The notes beneath the pieces are model-generated. The model did not search any database. It was not told where the DNA came from and worked only from the letters and a program-made list of their open reading frames with translations. Shown here piece after piece: positions 35,209 through 52,946 of a DNA stretch of 64,000 bases (the first letter of the stretch is position 1; each line of letters opens with the position of its first letter). Made by a program: the position numbers and the translations under genes. Source of the DNA: Diplosphaera chodatii (lineage: Eukaryota; Chlorophyta; Trebouxiophyceae; Prasiolales; Stichococcaceae); the NCBI GenBank assembly GCA_032358165.1, contig JAALGY010000035.1:124001-188000 (forward strand), given 5' to 3'.

Positions 35209-36261
35209 CTGTGTGTGCAGGCGTCAAGGCGGCAAGGCGTCATGAATGGTGTGGGCAAGCTTGCATGCCCCTTCACATCAACGGTACATCCAGCTTGCCT
35301 TTGTATCGACAACAGCATGCACAAAAGGCGCCATGAATGCAGCCTCAGCAGTCGAAAGTCCAGGAGGCAGCAATGACAGCGAAGTGTGGCTGCACACGTG
35401 CACCAACCCAGCACACACACCTCTGTACGTGCGGCGTCCAGGATGCCGTTCGCTCTTCTAGGTCATGTGCTTCGAATCGCAGCTTGACTTGTATGTTGCA
35501 CTGGTTTTGCGAGCCCCTGTATCAACAGACTGCACGCATTGGCACTTCAACATTGTAGCTGAGATGCACCCTTTGCACTGCAGGCCCTTCACAATCATAA
35601 CTCGACCGCTGTCAATCTTGCATTATGTATTCTTGCAGCTATGCGGACCTCTATCCCTCAGACTGAACGGACTGAGCTGCTGTAGATGTGAACGCTGTGT
35701 GACATCTACATTGTGCCATGCATGCATATGCGTGCTTGACTCCTCAATCCAGGAAGGGCTGTTGACGTGCACGTTAGCCGAAACATAAAGCTCCTGCCGT
35801 GTCAACATATGTCAATCATTGGCACGCGAACCTATGCTGGCAACGGAGACATTGGCCATCTGCCGGTCCCAGAGTGTACAAGGATTCCAAATTGAGACGC
35901 ATAGCTACATTCTCACCGCATTTCAAACGCATGACATTGCATGCATGTTTGAGTACGGCCCTGCATCAGATTGCTGGCGTGTTCGTCGGAGCGCCTTCTG
36001 CATAAATTCTCGCACTGTGGCTTCACGCTGATTCGCACATGCGTGCAGCATCTCCTTGGGACAACGTCATTACATCAGCAGCTTGAATTGCAAGTGGAGC
36101 AAGGCGGTCGGGCCCCGCTAACAGTTCGCCCGGCATGGTGGGGCGTGTTTCAGCTTGTAAACTTATATCAGAGCTGATGTGCATGATGCGGCTGGCTGCA
36201 AGCTGATATGTCAGCTGCATCTTCTGGCCATGGGATCCAGGACCGTCCCCACTGATCGCAG
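35209..36261. other. Upstream region of F-box gene and of MCM2
   Basis: About 1 kb between divergent genes. It should contain both promoters and the first, very short coding exon of MCM2, which was not identified because an in-frame stop lies just before the acceptor at 36261. Confidence 0.4.
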
Positions 36262-41418
<5,157 letters not shown>

Positions 41419-42328
41419 CGTTGCATCTGGCTGGCAGATCAGCTGCTGCAGGCTTGCTGCAGTCCTGTGGTGTGTATAGTGTGGGCGGGGCAAGGGCTCG
41501 TTTCAAACATGGACATCAGATCTGGGTACCTTCGATCAGAATAATGTTTTCACCACGTGACGCTGCGAACTGCTTTTCGCTGTCTGTTTTGTTCCCGCGA
41601 ACTTCCTATGGTGCCTACCTTTGGCGTCGGTGTTCCCGCCAACGCTGTGAGGACGCCATGTATCAGCCATGTATCAGCCGCCTTTCCTTTCCCGGTGCCG
41701 TTAACTGTGCCCCCTGTTTGCCCTTCCCACTGCTGGGCATACGACAGCTGTGGCAAACAGCTGCAACACCTACCAGCTTGCTTGGACGAGTCCAGGATGT
41801 GTGGATTGTGGCACAGCAAAAGATCAGATAGTGGCTGCAGGTCCTATTGAGGTTACCCGCAGCCGGCCGTCTCGCTGCGCTGCCTACCTCAGACAGCAAC
41901 TACTCAGGTATTACGAATCGACAACCGATGATTGCAACATTGGACAACACCTGCAAGCAACCTGATACAGCGGCCAAGTCCGTGCAAATGCTGGAAAACA
42001 ACCGCATGAGGCTCGGACCAGAACTAACAGGGATGAAGGATACGCTGCACATTCCGTACGACCGAGCTGCAGCCAAACGAACACATTGGCACTAGTGAGG
42101 CCGTGCTTGCCTCTGCTACATTTATGTTGTGACCCGTGCACTGCTCCGCACGGCCGCACTCCATGAACTCCCTACTGCACATTCTCTTGCCGTTCCGCCA
42201 TCTCAGATATCAATGCCCTAGTAAAAAACCGGTCTCACTGCAGGTCAGCTCTTGGGCTCTGTCACCACGGTAGCATCCATCCACGTGGTGTCCAACATTC
42301 AGCTGCAGGCAACAGACTTGGTGTCCGA
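41419..42328. other. Intergenic between convergent genes
   Basis: 3' flanks of MCM2 (+) and the Rieske oxygenase (-). Several short frames overlap here but none has supporting motifs. Confidence 0.45.
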
Positions 42329-45300
42329 CTACACATCAGCATGCCATGGCCCCCTCTCCATCCATTTCTGCACCCAGTAGAAGCCAGAACCGTAAGCCTG
42401 TTTGCACAGGGCAGGAGCTGCTGGACTGTGTATCAAGGCAACATGAGGAGCCGAGTACTGCCCACAAACATGTACAGTGATCAGTGGCCACAGCACACCT
42501 TGCGCAGGACCCTGTAGGCCAGCTGCACACGGTCGGCGGGGAAGGACACCTGTGTCATGAGGCATCACCTTATTGGAAGCAGATGAGGCGATGAGAAGAT
42601 GATGTTCAAGGCTGCTGTTCCTGCCACCAGCCAGCATGTTGGCAGCGTCAAGCAGCATGAAATGATTGGCAGCATCTCAACGCTGGCAAATGGCGCTCTC
42701 ACCTCGTTCTGGATCAGGTCTGGACGCAGTTTTTCCAGCATGACCTTGTCCTGCAGATGTACACGGCAGGCAGAGGATCCAGTTGGCATTGGCATCACAC
42801 GCGCCGCCGGTGGTAGGCATGGGCACGTTCATATAGAATGAAACAATGGGATACGCATGGTCTGCAGCAAACACTCCCTTAGGCTGTGCGAAGTCTCAGC
42901 TCACCTCCTCCTGCACCCTGCAATCAGGGACGACGTGAACTCGAGATTGGTGGCAGCGGTATCACGAGTGCAATGAGTGCGGCACTGAGGTGGACAGCTG
43001 ACCGTACACCGCACGGCACATGTGAAAGTCCACTCACGCCATCATCGCGTTGTACACAATCTTGTCCCAGATGTCCATGTTGAGCGCACGGTTGGCGAGC
43101 TGATTGGCAAAGGGCGTCTGCAGGTGGCGGATGACGGCGAAGCGGTTGACCGTTGTCTGCTCATCAACCGGCATCACGTTGACGAAGGTGGAGATCGAGA
43201 GGCCATTGCCTGGGGTTAGGCAGAAATGGGCTCTGATGCGTCCAAAGTGAAGTTCTCATCCACCGCGACCTGCCGCAAGGCTCGAGGCTGCTACCAAAAA
43301 CATGCACTCGCAGCATAGGTGCACAGGCCGCAGGCTCACCGAGGGTGAACGTGATGACGGAGCTGGAAGGCAGGAACACCTCCAGCTTCACCTCCATCTC
43401 CTGAACCTGTGTCAGCTGAGCAACAGCAGGCAGGGTTTTTTAAACCACCGTGAACGGATGTGCCTCACTATGCGATTGAAACACTCCTCAAATGCCACTT
43501 GTAAGCATCCAGCACCGTGCAAGAAGTATGAGTCTCCATATTGGTGAACGGACCTTGAGTGCTGTAAAAAGTGGGCTGACCGGCTGACTGGTCAGCGTGA
43601 AGCTGGCGTCGATGCCAAATGGCCCAGTATGCACCTTCAGATCGCGCACTGTGGCATCGTCCTGCAGTAGCACAGCAGTACATACGTGGTGCGCCGGGCT
43701 TGCCGCCTTGCCCATGTGCGCGTGCACCTAGGCAACGCAATGCTGCCACGGCATGGTGCACAGCCGAGCGGTGCTACACATCGTCACCAACATGGCATGC
43801 TGAGTTGCCCAGCCGCAAGCCTACCTTGCTGCCAAAGGCGTGCACGAAAAAGATGTGCGCGATGTCCATAGTGTTTTCGAGGGATGCCATGTGCCCGCAG
43901 CCGATCACCATCTCACCATACACTGCGCGCCACCTGCGCACACACAGACCTATGCATGAATCCTCACCATTCGCCTGGTGGGGCGTGGATTCATGTGCAA
44001 CCTTGGTCCCCATGAACGTGACCACTGCACAGGTCGTGATCACAGCACCAGCTGTTCAGCAGGACAAACTGAAGGCACAGTGGAGGGTATTGAGACAAAA
44101 TGCAGCATGCAACGATGATGGTTCAGACAACTGACAGCATGTTGCATGGGCATGCATGGTGACACGCACTTGGGATCTGTCAGCTGGGGGACGAATGGGA
44201 TGGGCGGGCGCAGCTCCGCCGGCACGATGTTCTTGCTGTGCCATAGAAACACCCACCCACCCTTCTCGACCACCTCGTACGCTGCCGTCACCGGCAGCTT
44301 CGGGCATGCACCCTGCGCCCAAGCATTGCACGCCATGCCAGCTCTACAACCAGCAGCCTGTGGCAGGTGGCAGCTTCAGTGGCCCTGCATGTGCCGGGGT
44401 GCAGGCAATTGTGCTCAGCGGCGGCTGGCAGACAGGACACCAGGGCAGCTGCAGCGTCCCCTACCACACCTTGCTGTCCGAGGGCACCTTGCGCACATAG
44501 CCGCTCCCGTCAATGGCGGCACCATGGTAGGGGCACACCACGCATGCATGACCGTTCACCTCGCTTGCCCAGCCTGCAAACAACCACCGTCATAATCAGA
44601 GACCCTGAGCGTTTGGAGCGGACCGTCACACAAAACCTCATGCTCATATGCACCCAGATGCCATGATTGGCCTGAGCATCTTCCAAAACAGCTCATCGTA
44701 ACAGCTGCTGCACAACCGAGCGCAGCGCACCATCCTGCAGTGGAGCGCCGCGGTGGGGACACACGCTGTGGATCGCAGAGATCCTGCCGTTCTTGTCACG
44801 GAACAGCACAATCTCGTCGCCCAGAACAGCCACGCCCACCGGCTTGGAGCCGATGTCCGCGGACGCCGCTGCAGACATGTGCCAGAGTCAAGCAAATGCT
44901 GCAGTGATGACCCGGGCCTGGGGGTGGCCAGACCTGCTGCAAATCCGATGTGCTGTGCAGAAGCATACAGCATGGACCGAAGCGGAGGGTATGGCATACC
45001 AATGGCATAGTAGCCGTCAAGGAAGTTGTGCTCGAGTTGCTGTTCATCCTGAGCGCCGCCTGTGGCCACGCCCACAACTGGAAAGGCTTTCAGCACCTGG
45101 AACACAGCAGGGTGGGTGATGATCTAACAGGAGCGTCATGCAGATGGGCATATGTCTCTCGACATAGCTTGTGCTCAGCATCCTCAGCCTTGGCATGCGA
45201 GTGTCGTACAGGACCGTGTTCACAATGTGCAGTCACTCCTATCCCCGAGAGGACAGCATGCAGGTGTTCACAGGCCTGACAGCTGTCTTCGTAGCTTTCT

Positions 45301-45830
45301 CATGGAGGTAGGCGCACCTTGTTGACCCTTTTGGGATTGCGCTGCAGCTGAGCACCACGCTTGGACCCGGGCACCGCCTTTGTAGGCGCATCCGGCTGCT
45401 GGGCACCACCTGCGAGCTTCGCGCCTGGCGCCGCCGCACGCCCCGCCAGGCTTGGTGCTGGCACCACGTTGGACCGCACCTCCTGTAACAAATGTAACAA
45501 ATGGAAGGGGGACTGGAGTCGAATGTGGTCAGCAGCGTGCGTCCACATCTGCAGCATGCCTCGACTGGCGCTGATGGCATTATACTGCATATCAGGGCCC
45601 CTACTGCTGTCATATGCACTGGCTGGGCAAGCTGCACCGAGGTCACGGTGCGACGCAGCAACGGGCGCTCGCACACACCTGCGGCGGGCGCGTGGGCGGA
45701 GCAGGTGCTGTGTCCTTAGCGTCCGCGGCGCTGTATCGGGTGGACGGCGGCTGGGACGTCTGCACCCATGGTGGAGACGCGCACGGATTTGATGGCGACC
45801 CCACTGGTGGTGCTGGCGCTGCCTGCAATC
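42329..45830 (-). CDS. Rieske-type non-heme iron oxygenase, plastid PAO/CAO/Tic55-like
   Basis: Predicted ring-hydroxylating or demethylating oxygenase in the plastid. The N-terminal exons are Ala/Pro/Lys-rich (VPAPSLAGRAAAPGAKLAGG, SKRGAQLQRNPKRVNK), consistent with a transit peptide. The Rieske domain has VAVLGDEIVLFRDKNGRISA, then CPHRGAPLQDG (about 44750) and CPYHGAAIDG (about 44520), giving both Cys-His pairs. Next are ACPKLPVTAAYEVVEKGGWV and FLWHSKNIVPAELRPPIPFV. The mononuclear iron motif is SLENTMDIAHIFFVH (about 43860), fitting NxxDxxHxxxxH. Later exons give FTLTSQPVSPLFTALKV, MEVKLEVFLPSSSVITFTLG, TFVNVMPVDEQTTVNRFAVI, DKVMLEKLRPDLIQNE, SFPADRVQLAYRVLRK and a last exon YGSGFYWVQKWMERGPWH ending at 42329. 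The exact subfamily is uncertain, and the start was not fixed. Confidence 0.82.
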
Positions 45831-46049
45831 ACGCACTTGCTCCTTGTGGTGACTACGCAACTACTGTAGAAACAAGACTGCCGCCATGATTGCAGTGTGG
45901 AGTGAGTCCTGATGTATGGACCCCCTCAGCATCGTTGCAGTCATTAGGCTGTTACGCATAGTAGACTGTGTCACTGCATCATGCTGCAGCTGAGGCAGCC
46001 ACAATTATGTGAGCAAACACGATCGCACACCCACACATCAAGCTTATGA

Positions 46050-46860
46050 AGGTCCTCCACAAGGTGAATGTCAGTGACACACACCACCTTCGATCTGGCG
46101 CTGATCTTTGTCAGGATGCTGCAGATTGCGGCCGCTCCCAGTGCAATGAGCAGAGCCGCTCGTGCGCTGCAACTTACCATGAAAGATATTGTCATAGACA
46201 AGTTGGCTCACGGTCATGAGCGATGCACGTGGCACTGAAGCTTGACATTGTCGCGTAAAAACTCTGATCCAACGCACATGCCAACGTGACGGCCGGCAGA
46301 AACCAGCAACGGGCATTGCTGCTGCTGGAGGCCAAGAAGCCAAGCAGGGTATATCTGCAGCGCTGCCAGCTGCGTGTATTGGCCCACCAGGCCCACGACC
46401 TGCAGTGTACAGCGAGCAGTGTGTCAATGCAGCATCCAGGTAGCGTGGCTCCCACTCTTGCCTGGGCTCTAACTCTGCTGACTGCAGTCATGCGTGAAGC
46501 GTCCAGTGGTATGTCATGTGCCACATTGCCTTGCGAAGTTGCGTTGCTAAGGTGCAATGACATACAGGAACAGCGCATGCATGCGCGCGGGCACTCAGGA
46601 TGCAGGATGCAGGGATGACTGATTTTTTTCCAGCTGCAGTACAACACGCTGCCAGCCAGATTGTTGGGCGCGATCATGTTATGTGCACCTGAATATGGAC
46701 GCGCGACAGGGTCGAAGCAGCCGTTGACGCAGCCGCATGAAGGTTGCGGCACCAGGGGCCGCCCTCGAAATGCTCCGCCTTGTTGGGCGCACCCTACAAC
46801 ACAGCGTGCTAAACTCGGTCGGATGCCTGCTGAGCATCAGCGCAATGACCCGAACACCTC
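46050..46860 (-). CDS. Possible unknown gene, fragmentary
   Basis: Minus-strand pieces with coding-like features: RVIALMLSRHPTEFSTLL near 46830 followed by a GTAGGG donor, FDPVARPYSGAHNMIAPNNL near 46690, VGQYTQLAALQIYPAWLLGL near 46360, and SLMTVSQLVYDNIFH near 46190 ending at a GTAAGT donor, then HPDKDQRQIEG. They may belong to one gene, but frames and order were not proven and no family was recognised. Confidence 0.25.
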
Positions 46861-48147
46861 GCTATATGTGCATTGATCTCAAGATGATGGTACGTGCTGG
46901 ACAGAGGAGTGAGGTTGCACTGCAAACAAGGTATTAGAGGAAGTGACGCATAGTTCTAGATAGTTGGCTGGTGCAGGCGGGCATCTAGGCGCGCAGCTAC
47001 TCAAGCAACCCACAATGAGAATCATAGAAGTTTTTGTGGCATGACCGGCTCGGAAATGTCAGCATGTGAGGCCAGGCACCTGGGGCTTGTCCGGCTCGGC
47101 GCCTGGGCCGCTTAGGGCCGCCAAAGTCTTGCTCCGTCTTGCACCGGCCCTCCTGCAAAGCCCTGACCTGATGAAAGAAAATCTTTCACGCGGCCTGTGG
47201 ATGGTGCGGGCCACTGTGCACAGCGACATTGGCGGTGCGAGTGATGGCCCCTTGGCAGCAACGCAGCGCTGTTGCTCACTGGCAAGCCGCGTCGCGGTGG
47301 CCATGACTCAACGAATAGGCTCGTGTTGAGGTGTGATTGGAGTACTGTAGCAAGTTTTGCAGCAGCGAAATGTTGACAAGTGATCGCCGCTCGCCCTCTT
47401 CTACTGTCGGGAACCCGGCACTGATCGATTCGGCATCCTTTAAAGCGCCCACGTGCTTTTTTACTAATGCTGGACGTCCTTCTTCCCAGCTGCTCCAGAA
47501 GGCAGCAGTCTGGCGGCCGTGCGCGGTCCTTCTAACGGAGGACCTAAAGGTGCGAAGCTGATTAGGGCGGTGCAACATGCCACTCAGCGGCTCCGGACCT
47601 GGGCCAGCCGGCAACAGCTGGTGGCATTCATGCCCAACGCCCGAATTGCCTGTGACGCAGGTGAGCGGCTGTCCGAGGCATACTTCCTACCTAGCCAGAT
47701 ATGTGACCGGTCAACGCCAGATGGCTGGCGCAAACGCCGCCGATCCAGCCGCTGCGGCCATACAACAGTCTTAGCGCAAACTAACAGAACCTTCAGGCGC
47801 ACAGTTTGGCGGCACGCAGCCGTGGCCCCGTCTCGCACCCAGTCTGCTGCTACAGCACGTGCTTACCCAGTCCATGTCAGACGTTCGTAGGGAGAGCATA
47901 CGGTCTCATCCTGTGTTGCGTTCGTAGCTTTGAAACAGGGTTGGCGGTGGCATCGGCGGGCTCAAGCGTGCAATTTGCCGGCCAGGCCCAGGCATGTTAC
48001 AGCTTGACACTCCCTGCATCAGTCTCTGAGCTGCCACCCAAAAGCCCCTTCCCCGGCTGCACACAGTTGCGGCATGTATGGGTGACAGCGAGGGGCGTGC
48101 ATTGTGGTTCTAGCCCTCTTCCATTAGCCGGCATGTAGGCCGCTGAA
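46861..48147. other. Stretch without a supported gene
   Basis: Overlapping frames on both strands (for example 47066-47329 and 47519-47890 on plus, 47276-47614 on minus) but no convincing splice sites, domain or targeting signal. Possibly an old mobile-element remnant or non-coding DNA. Confidence 0.3.
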
Positions 48148-48825
48148 TTGACGACTTCCGCATCAGAGTTGCTCATGATAGACGTTTGGTGCTGTATTTG
48201 GTCGTGGCTCATACAACGGGTATCCAGCAACATGGGCGCTTGTGTGAGGCGGTGGCTTTGGCAGATGTCTGCCAGCTGTCAGGTGAGAAAAGTGCCTCGA
48301 CGCGGGTCATTCGCCTCCCCTTATTGCTCGCTGATTGCATCTGCCTACGCGTCACCCTCTGGTTCTTACTGTAGAGGGCAGACGGGTATTTCATCAAGTG
48401 CAGTAGTGCACAGGTTTCGACAGCCAGCAGGGGGCAGATATTGCTACCAAGCGGGGCATCACGCCATTCCCTTGCTCGGGGCACCCGTGGCGTTCCACAT
48501 TTACACAGCGCTTGCAGTCGACTCGTACATACTGTGGAAGCTGCAGGTCGAAGGGACAACATGGCTCAGATATCCGGTCATACCCGAATTGTGGCATGTC
48601 AAACAACCGCGCACAGCCACCAGTGCAGTCGAGCAGCAACTGTTATCGGAGCAACGAGGCAGTCATCTAGACAGCATACACAATGCAGGTATGTGGCAGG
48701 GCTTTGCCGCGACACATGATGCAGTCCGACATCCCAGCGCATGCGCCACGGAAGCTGCCGTGATCAGCATGCACTTTGTGCCGCTCTTGTGTGCGTCCCC
48801 CTCTGTTGTGACACGGCAACGTTGA
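48148..48825 (+). CDS. Single-exon 225-residue frame, doubtful
   Basis: An open frame starting MTTSASELLMIDVWCCIWSW and ending at 48825. It has no recognisable domain, irregular composition and several Cys/Trp residues. It may be a chance frame; kept only because of its length and because no alternative coding segment covers it. Confidence 0.15.
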   Translation: MTTSASELLMIDVWCCIWSWLIQRVSSNMGACVRRWLWQMSASCQVRKVPRRGSFASPYCSLIASAYASPSGSYCRGQTGISSSAVVHRFRQPAGGRYCYQAGHHAIPLLGAPVAFHIYTALAVDSYILWKLQVEGTTWLRYPVIPELWHVKQPRTATSAVEQQLLSEQRGSHLDSIHNAGMWQGFAATHDAVRHPSACATEAAVISMHFVPLLCASPSVVTRQR

Positions 48826-48965
48826 GTCTGCAAAGTGTTGTCTTCCGTTCAGGTTGGTCTCATGTTGCGAGGCAGTCAGCGCAGAGCCCAGCATACGGCA
48901 AACATCTCCTCTCTATATGGATCGGAGACATGTGCTGCTCAGCATGACAGCAGCAGTTGCTGGGC

Positions 48966-49850
48966 ATGGCTTGGGCACACCTTCGGCAGCCTTCGCAGTT
49001 GATGAGACGGTACAGTCATAACTACATGCGACTGTCTCGTATCGTGCAATCTTTCGGCTATGCCCACCACTCCACTGACTGTTGTTCGGCTGATATAACA
49101 TCCGTGCACATAGGCGTCACTCGTGCACAGCGACCAGGAATGGCGGCAGCTGCTGACACCATCGCAATACGGCGTGCTAAGGAAAGCTGGCACGGAGTTG
49201 CCGTTCAGTAGCCCACTGAACAAGGTGATCACCAGCAATTTCACTTTGCACGTTCAGTAACACTCGTGAGCACAGCAACAAAGCGACTGCCTCTGACTAA
49301 AAGGGTTTCACCCGAACCTTGCAGGAGTATAGGGAGGGGACATTCCAGTGTGCTGGGTGCGGCAGTGACATCTTCAGCTCTTCAGCAAAGTTCAACTCCG
49401 GCACTGGCTGGTGTGCATGCTGCATCCGCATTATGACATTCTCATTCATGCATGCCAGCATGCACCACCTGTCCCTGTCGACCATACTGGCTTGCAAGCG
49501 TGCATCGTCTCACAAATGCCTGCAGGCCCAGCTTCTACCAGGCGCTGCCTGGTGCTGTAAGAGAGACACAGGACAACTCTATACCCTTCTTGCCACGGAC
49601 TGAGATCACATGTAGCGTTTGCGGCGGACACCTCGGGCACGTGTTCAATGATGGCCCAAAGCCCACTGGCCTGCGGTGAGCTTCATCTGTGTATCGTGTT
49701 TTGCGCTGAAGGATCACGCATGCTGTCGTGGTCTTAAATCCTGGACCGTAAACCTGCAGGCAGTGTGTCTGCATGCTGGTATGCAGGTACTGCATGAATG
49801 GCGTGGCCCTGTCATTCACGGCGGCATCAGCCACACCAGCATCCGCCTGA
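48966..49850 (+). CDS. Methionine-R-sulfoxide reductase B (1-Cys type)
   Basis: Reduces methionine-R-sulfoxide in proteins. Exons 48966-49009, 49131-49224, 49325-49410, 49526-49675 and 49787-49850 join in frame to 145 residues (TGA 49848-49850). Motifs in order: [20 protein letters not shown], zinc CxxC in [31 protein letters not shown], the second zinc CxxC in [20 protein letters not shown], and the active-site Cys in [12 protein letters not shown]. The position often holding a resolving Cys (SGCGWPSF) is Thr here (SGTGWPSF), as in plant MSRB1-type enzymes that need thioredoxin-like CDSP32 or glutaredoxin for recycling. The chosen first exon [15 protein letters not shown] fits in phase but is too short for a transit peptide, so either the enzyme is cytosolic or an earlier exon exists. 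Confidence 0.9.
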
Positions 49851-50149
49851 ATGACCAGCAGACGCACAAGTCTCATCGCATGTGGGACGCATCCGTTTTG
49901 CTGACTTCGTCTGTGCATTGGTGACCACATGCACAAATGCTAAGTTTATGGTCTGCTTGCTGCCTACTGCCCGTTGGCTTGAGACAGCGAGCCCTCATGA
50001 GATTGTCAGCAGAACTTTCATTGAGCTACTGGGTACACTCAGCTGTAGATAGGTACAGTAATTTTCCTACGGAGAGTTTGAAGCGTGCCACTGTTGCAAT
50101 ACAACATTAATAAGTTTGATTGCGACGGCTCTGGCTGCCCGAAGTCTAT

Positions 50150-52946
50150 CTACCATGCAGTGTCTGACACACGACCACCTTTGGGCTTGCCCTCGACCTC
50201 GCCTTTTGCAGCCTTCAACAGCTCTGTCAGAAATGTTTTCTGGAATACCTCCACTGACTTCTCCATCGCTGTCTGCCTCCACTCCTCGCCCTGCAATGCA
50301 GGGGCACTACATATGAGGACAATGTGGCTTTAGTTGCCATCTGGAGCACAGACGCCGAGCTCAGGTGTGTGCCATCCAGTGCATGTGGCGCAGCTGCACC
50401 TTTTGCGTGGGTGACGTCTGACTGGAAGTCTTGGCATTCAGCTCATTCAGCAGGCTGCCGACAGTTGGCACTGTCAATGGGTCAAAGCTGTCCGAGGTCT
50501 GTGGGTCCAGTGGCACGCACACCTGCGCATTGAACAAGATAGCATCAATGTTGTTTGCCACTGAACACAGGCGCTCCAACACACAAGCGCATTCTCTTTA
50601 GGCCTGGCCACAGCCACAAAGGCATAATCGCCAGCTTGTCAACTGCAGCAGGAAGCAGTGGATCTCCCACCTTGCCGGTCTTGGGGTGCACGCAGAAGGG
50701 CGCCTTGAGCAGATGGTTCATCTTCTTCGACACCTCTATATCCAGGCGCGGGAAGGTGTACGCCAGCACGATGCGCTTGGGTGCTGCACGCACATCCGCC
50801 TTGGTCCGCGACTCTGCACCCTTTTCTCCCTTGGCCTTAGCGCCCGCCTGCACATGGCAAGTCCGGCTTGCGACTGCATGGCCAAAGTAGCGACAGGGTG
50901 TACATGCATGAAACTCAGTGCAAGCGGTTCGTGCAGCGCTGGCTGGAAGCTATAGCGATGATGATGCGAGCTGAGCGCATGCTATGACACGATGCCTGCG
51001 TCGCGGTGCATGCAGGAGCAGGGCTGCTGCTCACCGCCTCGCAGGCCTGCTCCAGGGCCGCCCAGCGGTCCAGGTTGACGTCGTCAGTGGCGGACTGGGG
51101 CCTGCGGGCCCACTCGTCACGCACCGCGGCGCGCGTCTCCTCGCAGGGGATGTACCGCAGGACGGCCTCCCGCTGCTCCGCATCCTCCAGCAGCCGCTGC
51201 CTCGGCAGTATCGTCTGCATCCGGCAAATCGTCTGTTTCACTGACGCGACGGCAAACATGATGCATACCTTCATCCTTTGTCATGCTGGGCAACGTTCCG
51301 TCAGCTCGCTGAGCTACCAAGCGCAGGTTGTGTGCGGGTGTTTATGCTGCGCCTCTGCCAAGGCCAAGTCCTGAGGTGGCGCGGGGTCACAGAGCCGCAC
51401 CTGCTGCCAGGCGGCGTCCAGCAGTGCATAGGAGCTTCCCACGAAGGGGTGGTCTGTGGAGCTGAGGAACATCTTCGCGAGGCCCTCCTCCTGCCCCTTG
51501 TACAGTGCAAAGTATGCTGCGAGCGCTGACCGCTGCTCGTCCGTCATGCGCCGGGCTCTGTGGCAGCCACAGCATACACACGTCCACAAAGCTGCCTGTA
51601 AATGACCTTGGCCGCGGCAGCAGGCAGCCACCGCAACCCAGAGCAGGCTTCCAGACGAAACTCAGAACAGCCACCTGCTGTCGCACACCCAGCAGTGCAC
51701 GCCTCGGCGCCCTGAGAACACCCACAGGATGTGCTGGAAGCCGAAGTCCTCCCGCAAGCCTCGGTCCAGCACCTGCTTATGAACCACCCATGGGAACCGC
51801 ATTTCATGTGGGCATTTTGATGCCGACTGGCTTTGGGCAGAGGACCAGCAAGCGGGTGCAGCAGGCGTCAGGAAGCCCCACCTGGATTGCAACTGCCATC
51901 AATGGCCAGCAAGCGTTGCAGATGTGGCCTCCGCTGCCGCATGTACGCACGTCATCATAGTCCGTGAGATCGATGTCGAACACCAGCTCCCTCGACACTG
52001 GATAGAATTTGCCGTCTGCAGTGCAGCGTTTCAACATGACACACATGTACAAGCAGTTGCCTACAGTGCCTGTGTCAAGAAGCTCAGTGTGATTCTGGGC
52101 TGCCACTCACCACCAAGTGTCTTCCGCTGTTGCGGATCGGCAGTGTACACAGGGCCAATATCAATCTTGGCCGGCAGGCGCGCACACAGGGCTGCCGCTA
52201 GGTCTGCACCATTCTGCAGGACATCCAAACACCATACTGGGGTACCAATACGACATTGCTGACAGATGTCTTGAGGGAACCTTGATGCTCAAGGCGTGTA
52301 AGAAATGACATGCATGCCAGTTGAATACTGCACGTACTGCTGTGCCTGCTCACCTTGAAAGACTGGTAGCGGACAAATATGTCGTTCTCCAGAGTGAAAC
52401 AGAACTCTCTCCGCTGAAAGAAGGCTGGGTCCGCACCAGTGTGCTTGCCATCTGCATGTAAGCTGGCTTCACTCGCTATGTGACAAAGATGGTCTGCTCG
52501 AAACACACACACAAAGTACTGTTATCCATGTGTCGTGCGCACCATTGCCATAAGCAAGCCACCTGTAGAACTCCTGATGTGGGAACAGGCGGCCTGCAAA
52601 TCCATGGAGCCAAGGTGGCTGTTTTATATATTTAGCGTCGCTATGGCAGGCCGAAACGGGTTGCGTCATTCAGCTAGGCCGACTCACTGTAGTATAGTCG
52701 CATGAGATCATGAACCGGCAAGCTTGTGAAATCCTCTGCAGTCTCCGGCGCTGTGCCAGGCGTGGGTGGCGCTGCTGCAGTGGCACAACCCGTTGCCTCA
52801 CTGATGTGGCAACGAGCCACATGACCAGAGGCAGATGCGACTGTGGGCTCCCGTGGTGCTTGCTTGGCAACCGCACCCGGCGCATCCACCATTGCCTCAT
52901 CCGCAGCCTGGACATCGCTGCGGTGCCGCTTTGCAGCTGCAGGCAT
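50150..52946 (-). CDS. PRI1: DNA primase small (catalytic) subunit
   Basis: Catalytic subunit of the primase-polymerase alpha complex that makes RNA primers in the nucleus. ATG at 52946 ([20 protein letters not shown]) opens an N-terminal extension, followed by [48 protein letters not shown] and [20 protein letters not shown]. The catalytic centre [17 protein letters not shown] holds the Asp-x-Asp pair; the zinc loop [15 protein letters not shown] follows. Next are [96 protein letters not shown] and a C-terminal exon [20 protein letters not shown] ending at the TAG at 50150. The N-terminal extension of about 60 residues before the conserved core is longer than usual. Identity is firm. Confidence 0.93.

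Noticed and set aside
47066..47890. Retrotransposon or bacterial gene remnant
   Set aside because: Some frames looked element-like, but no reverse transcriptase, integrase or terminal-repeat motif could be identified, so it is left as unassigned.
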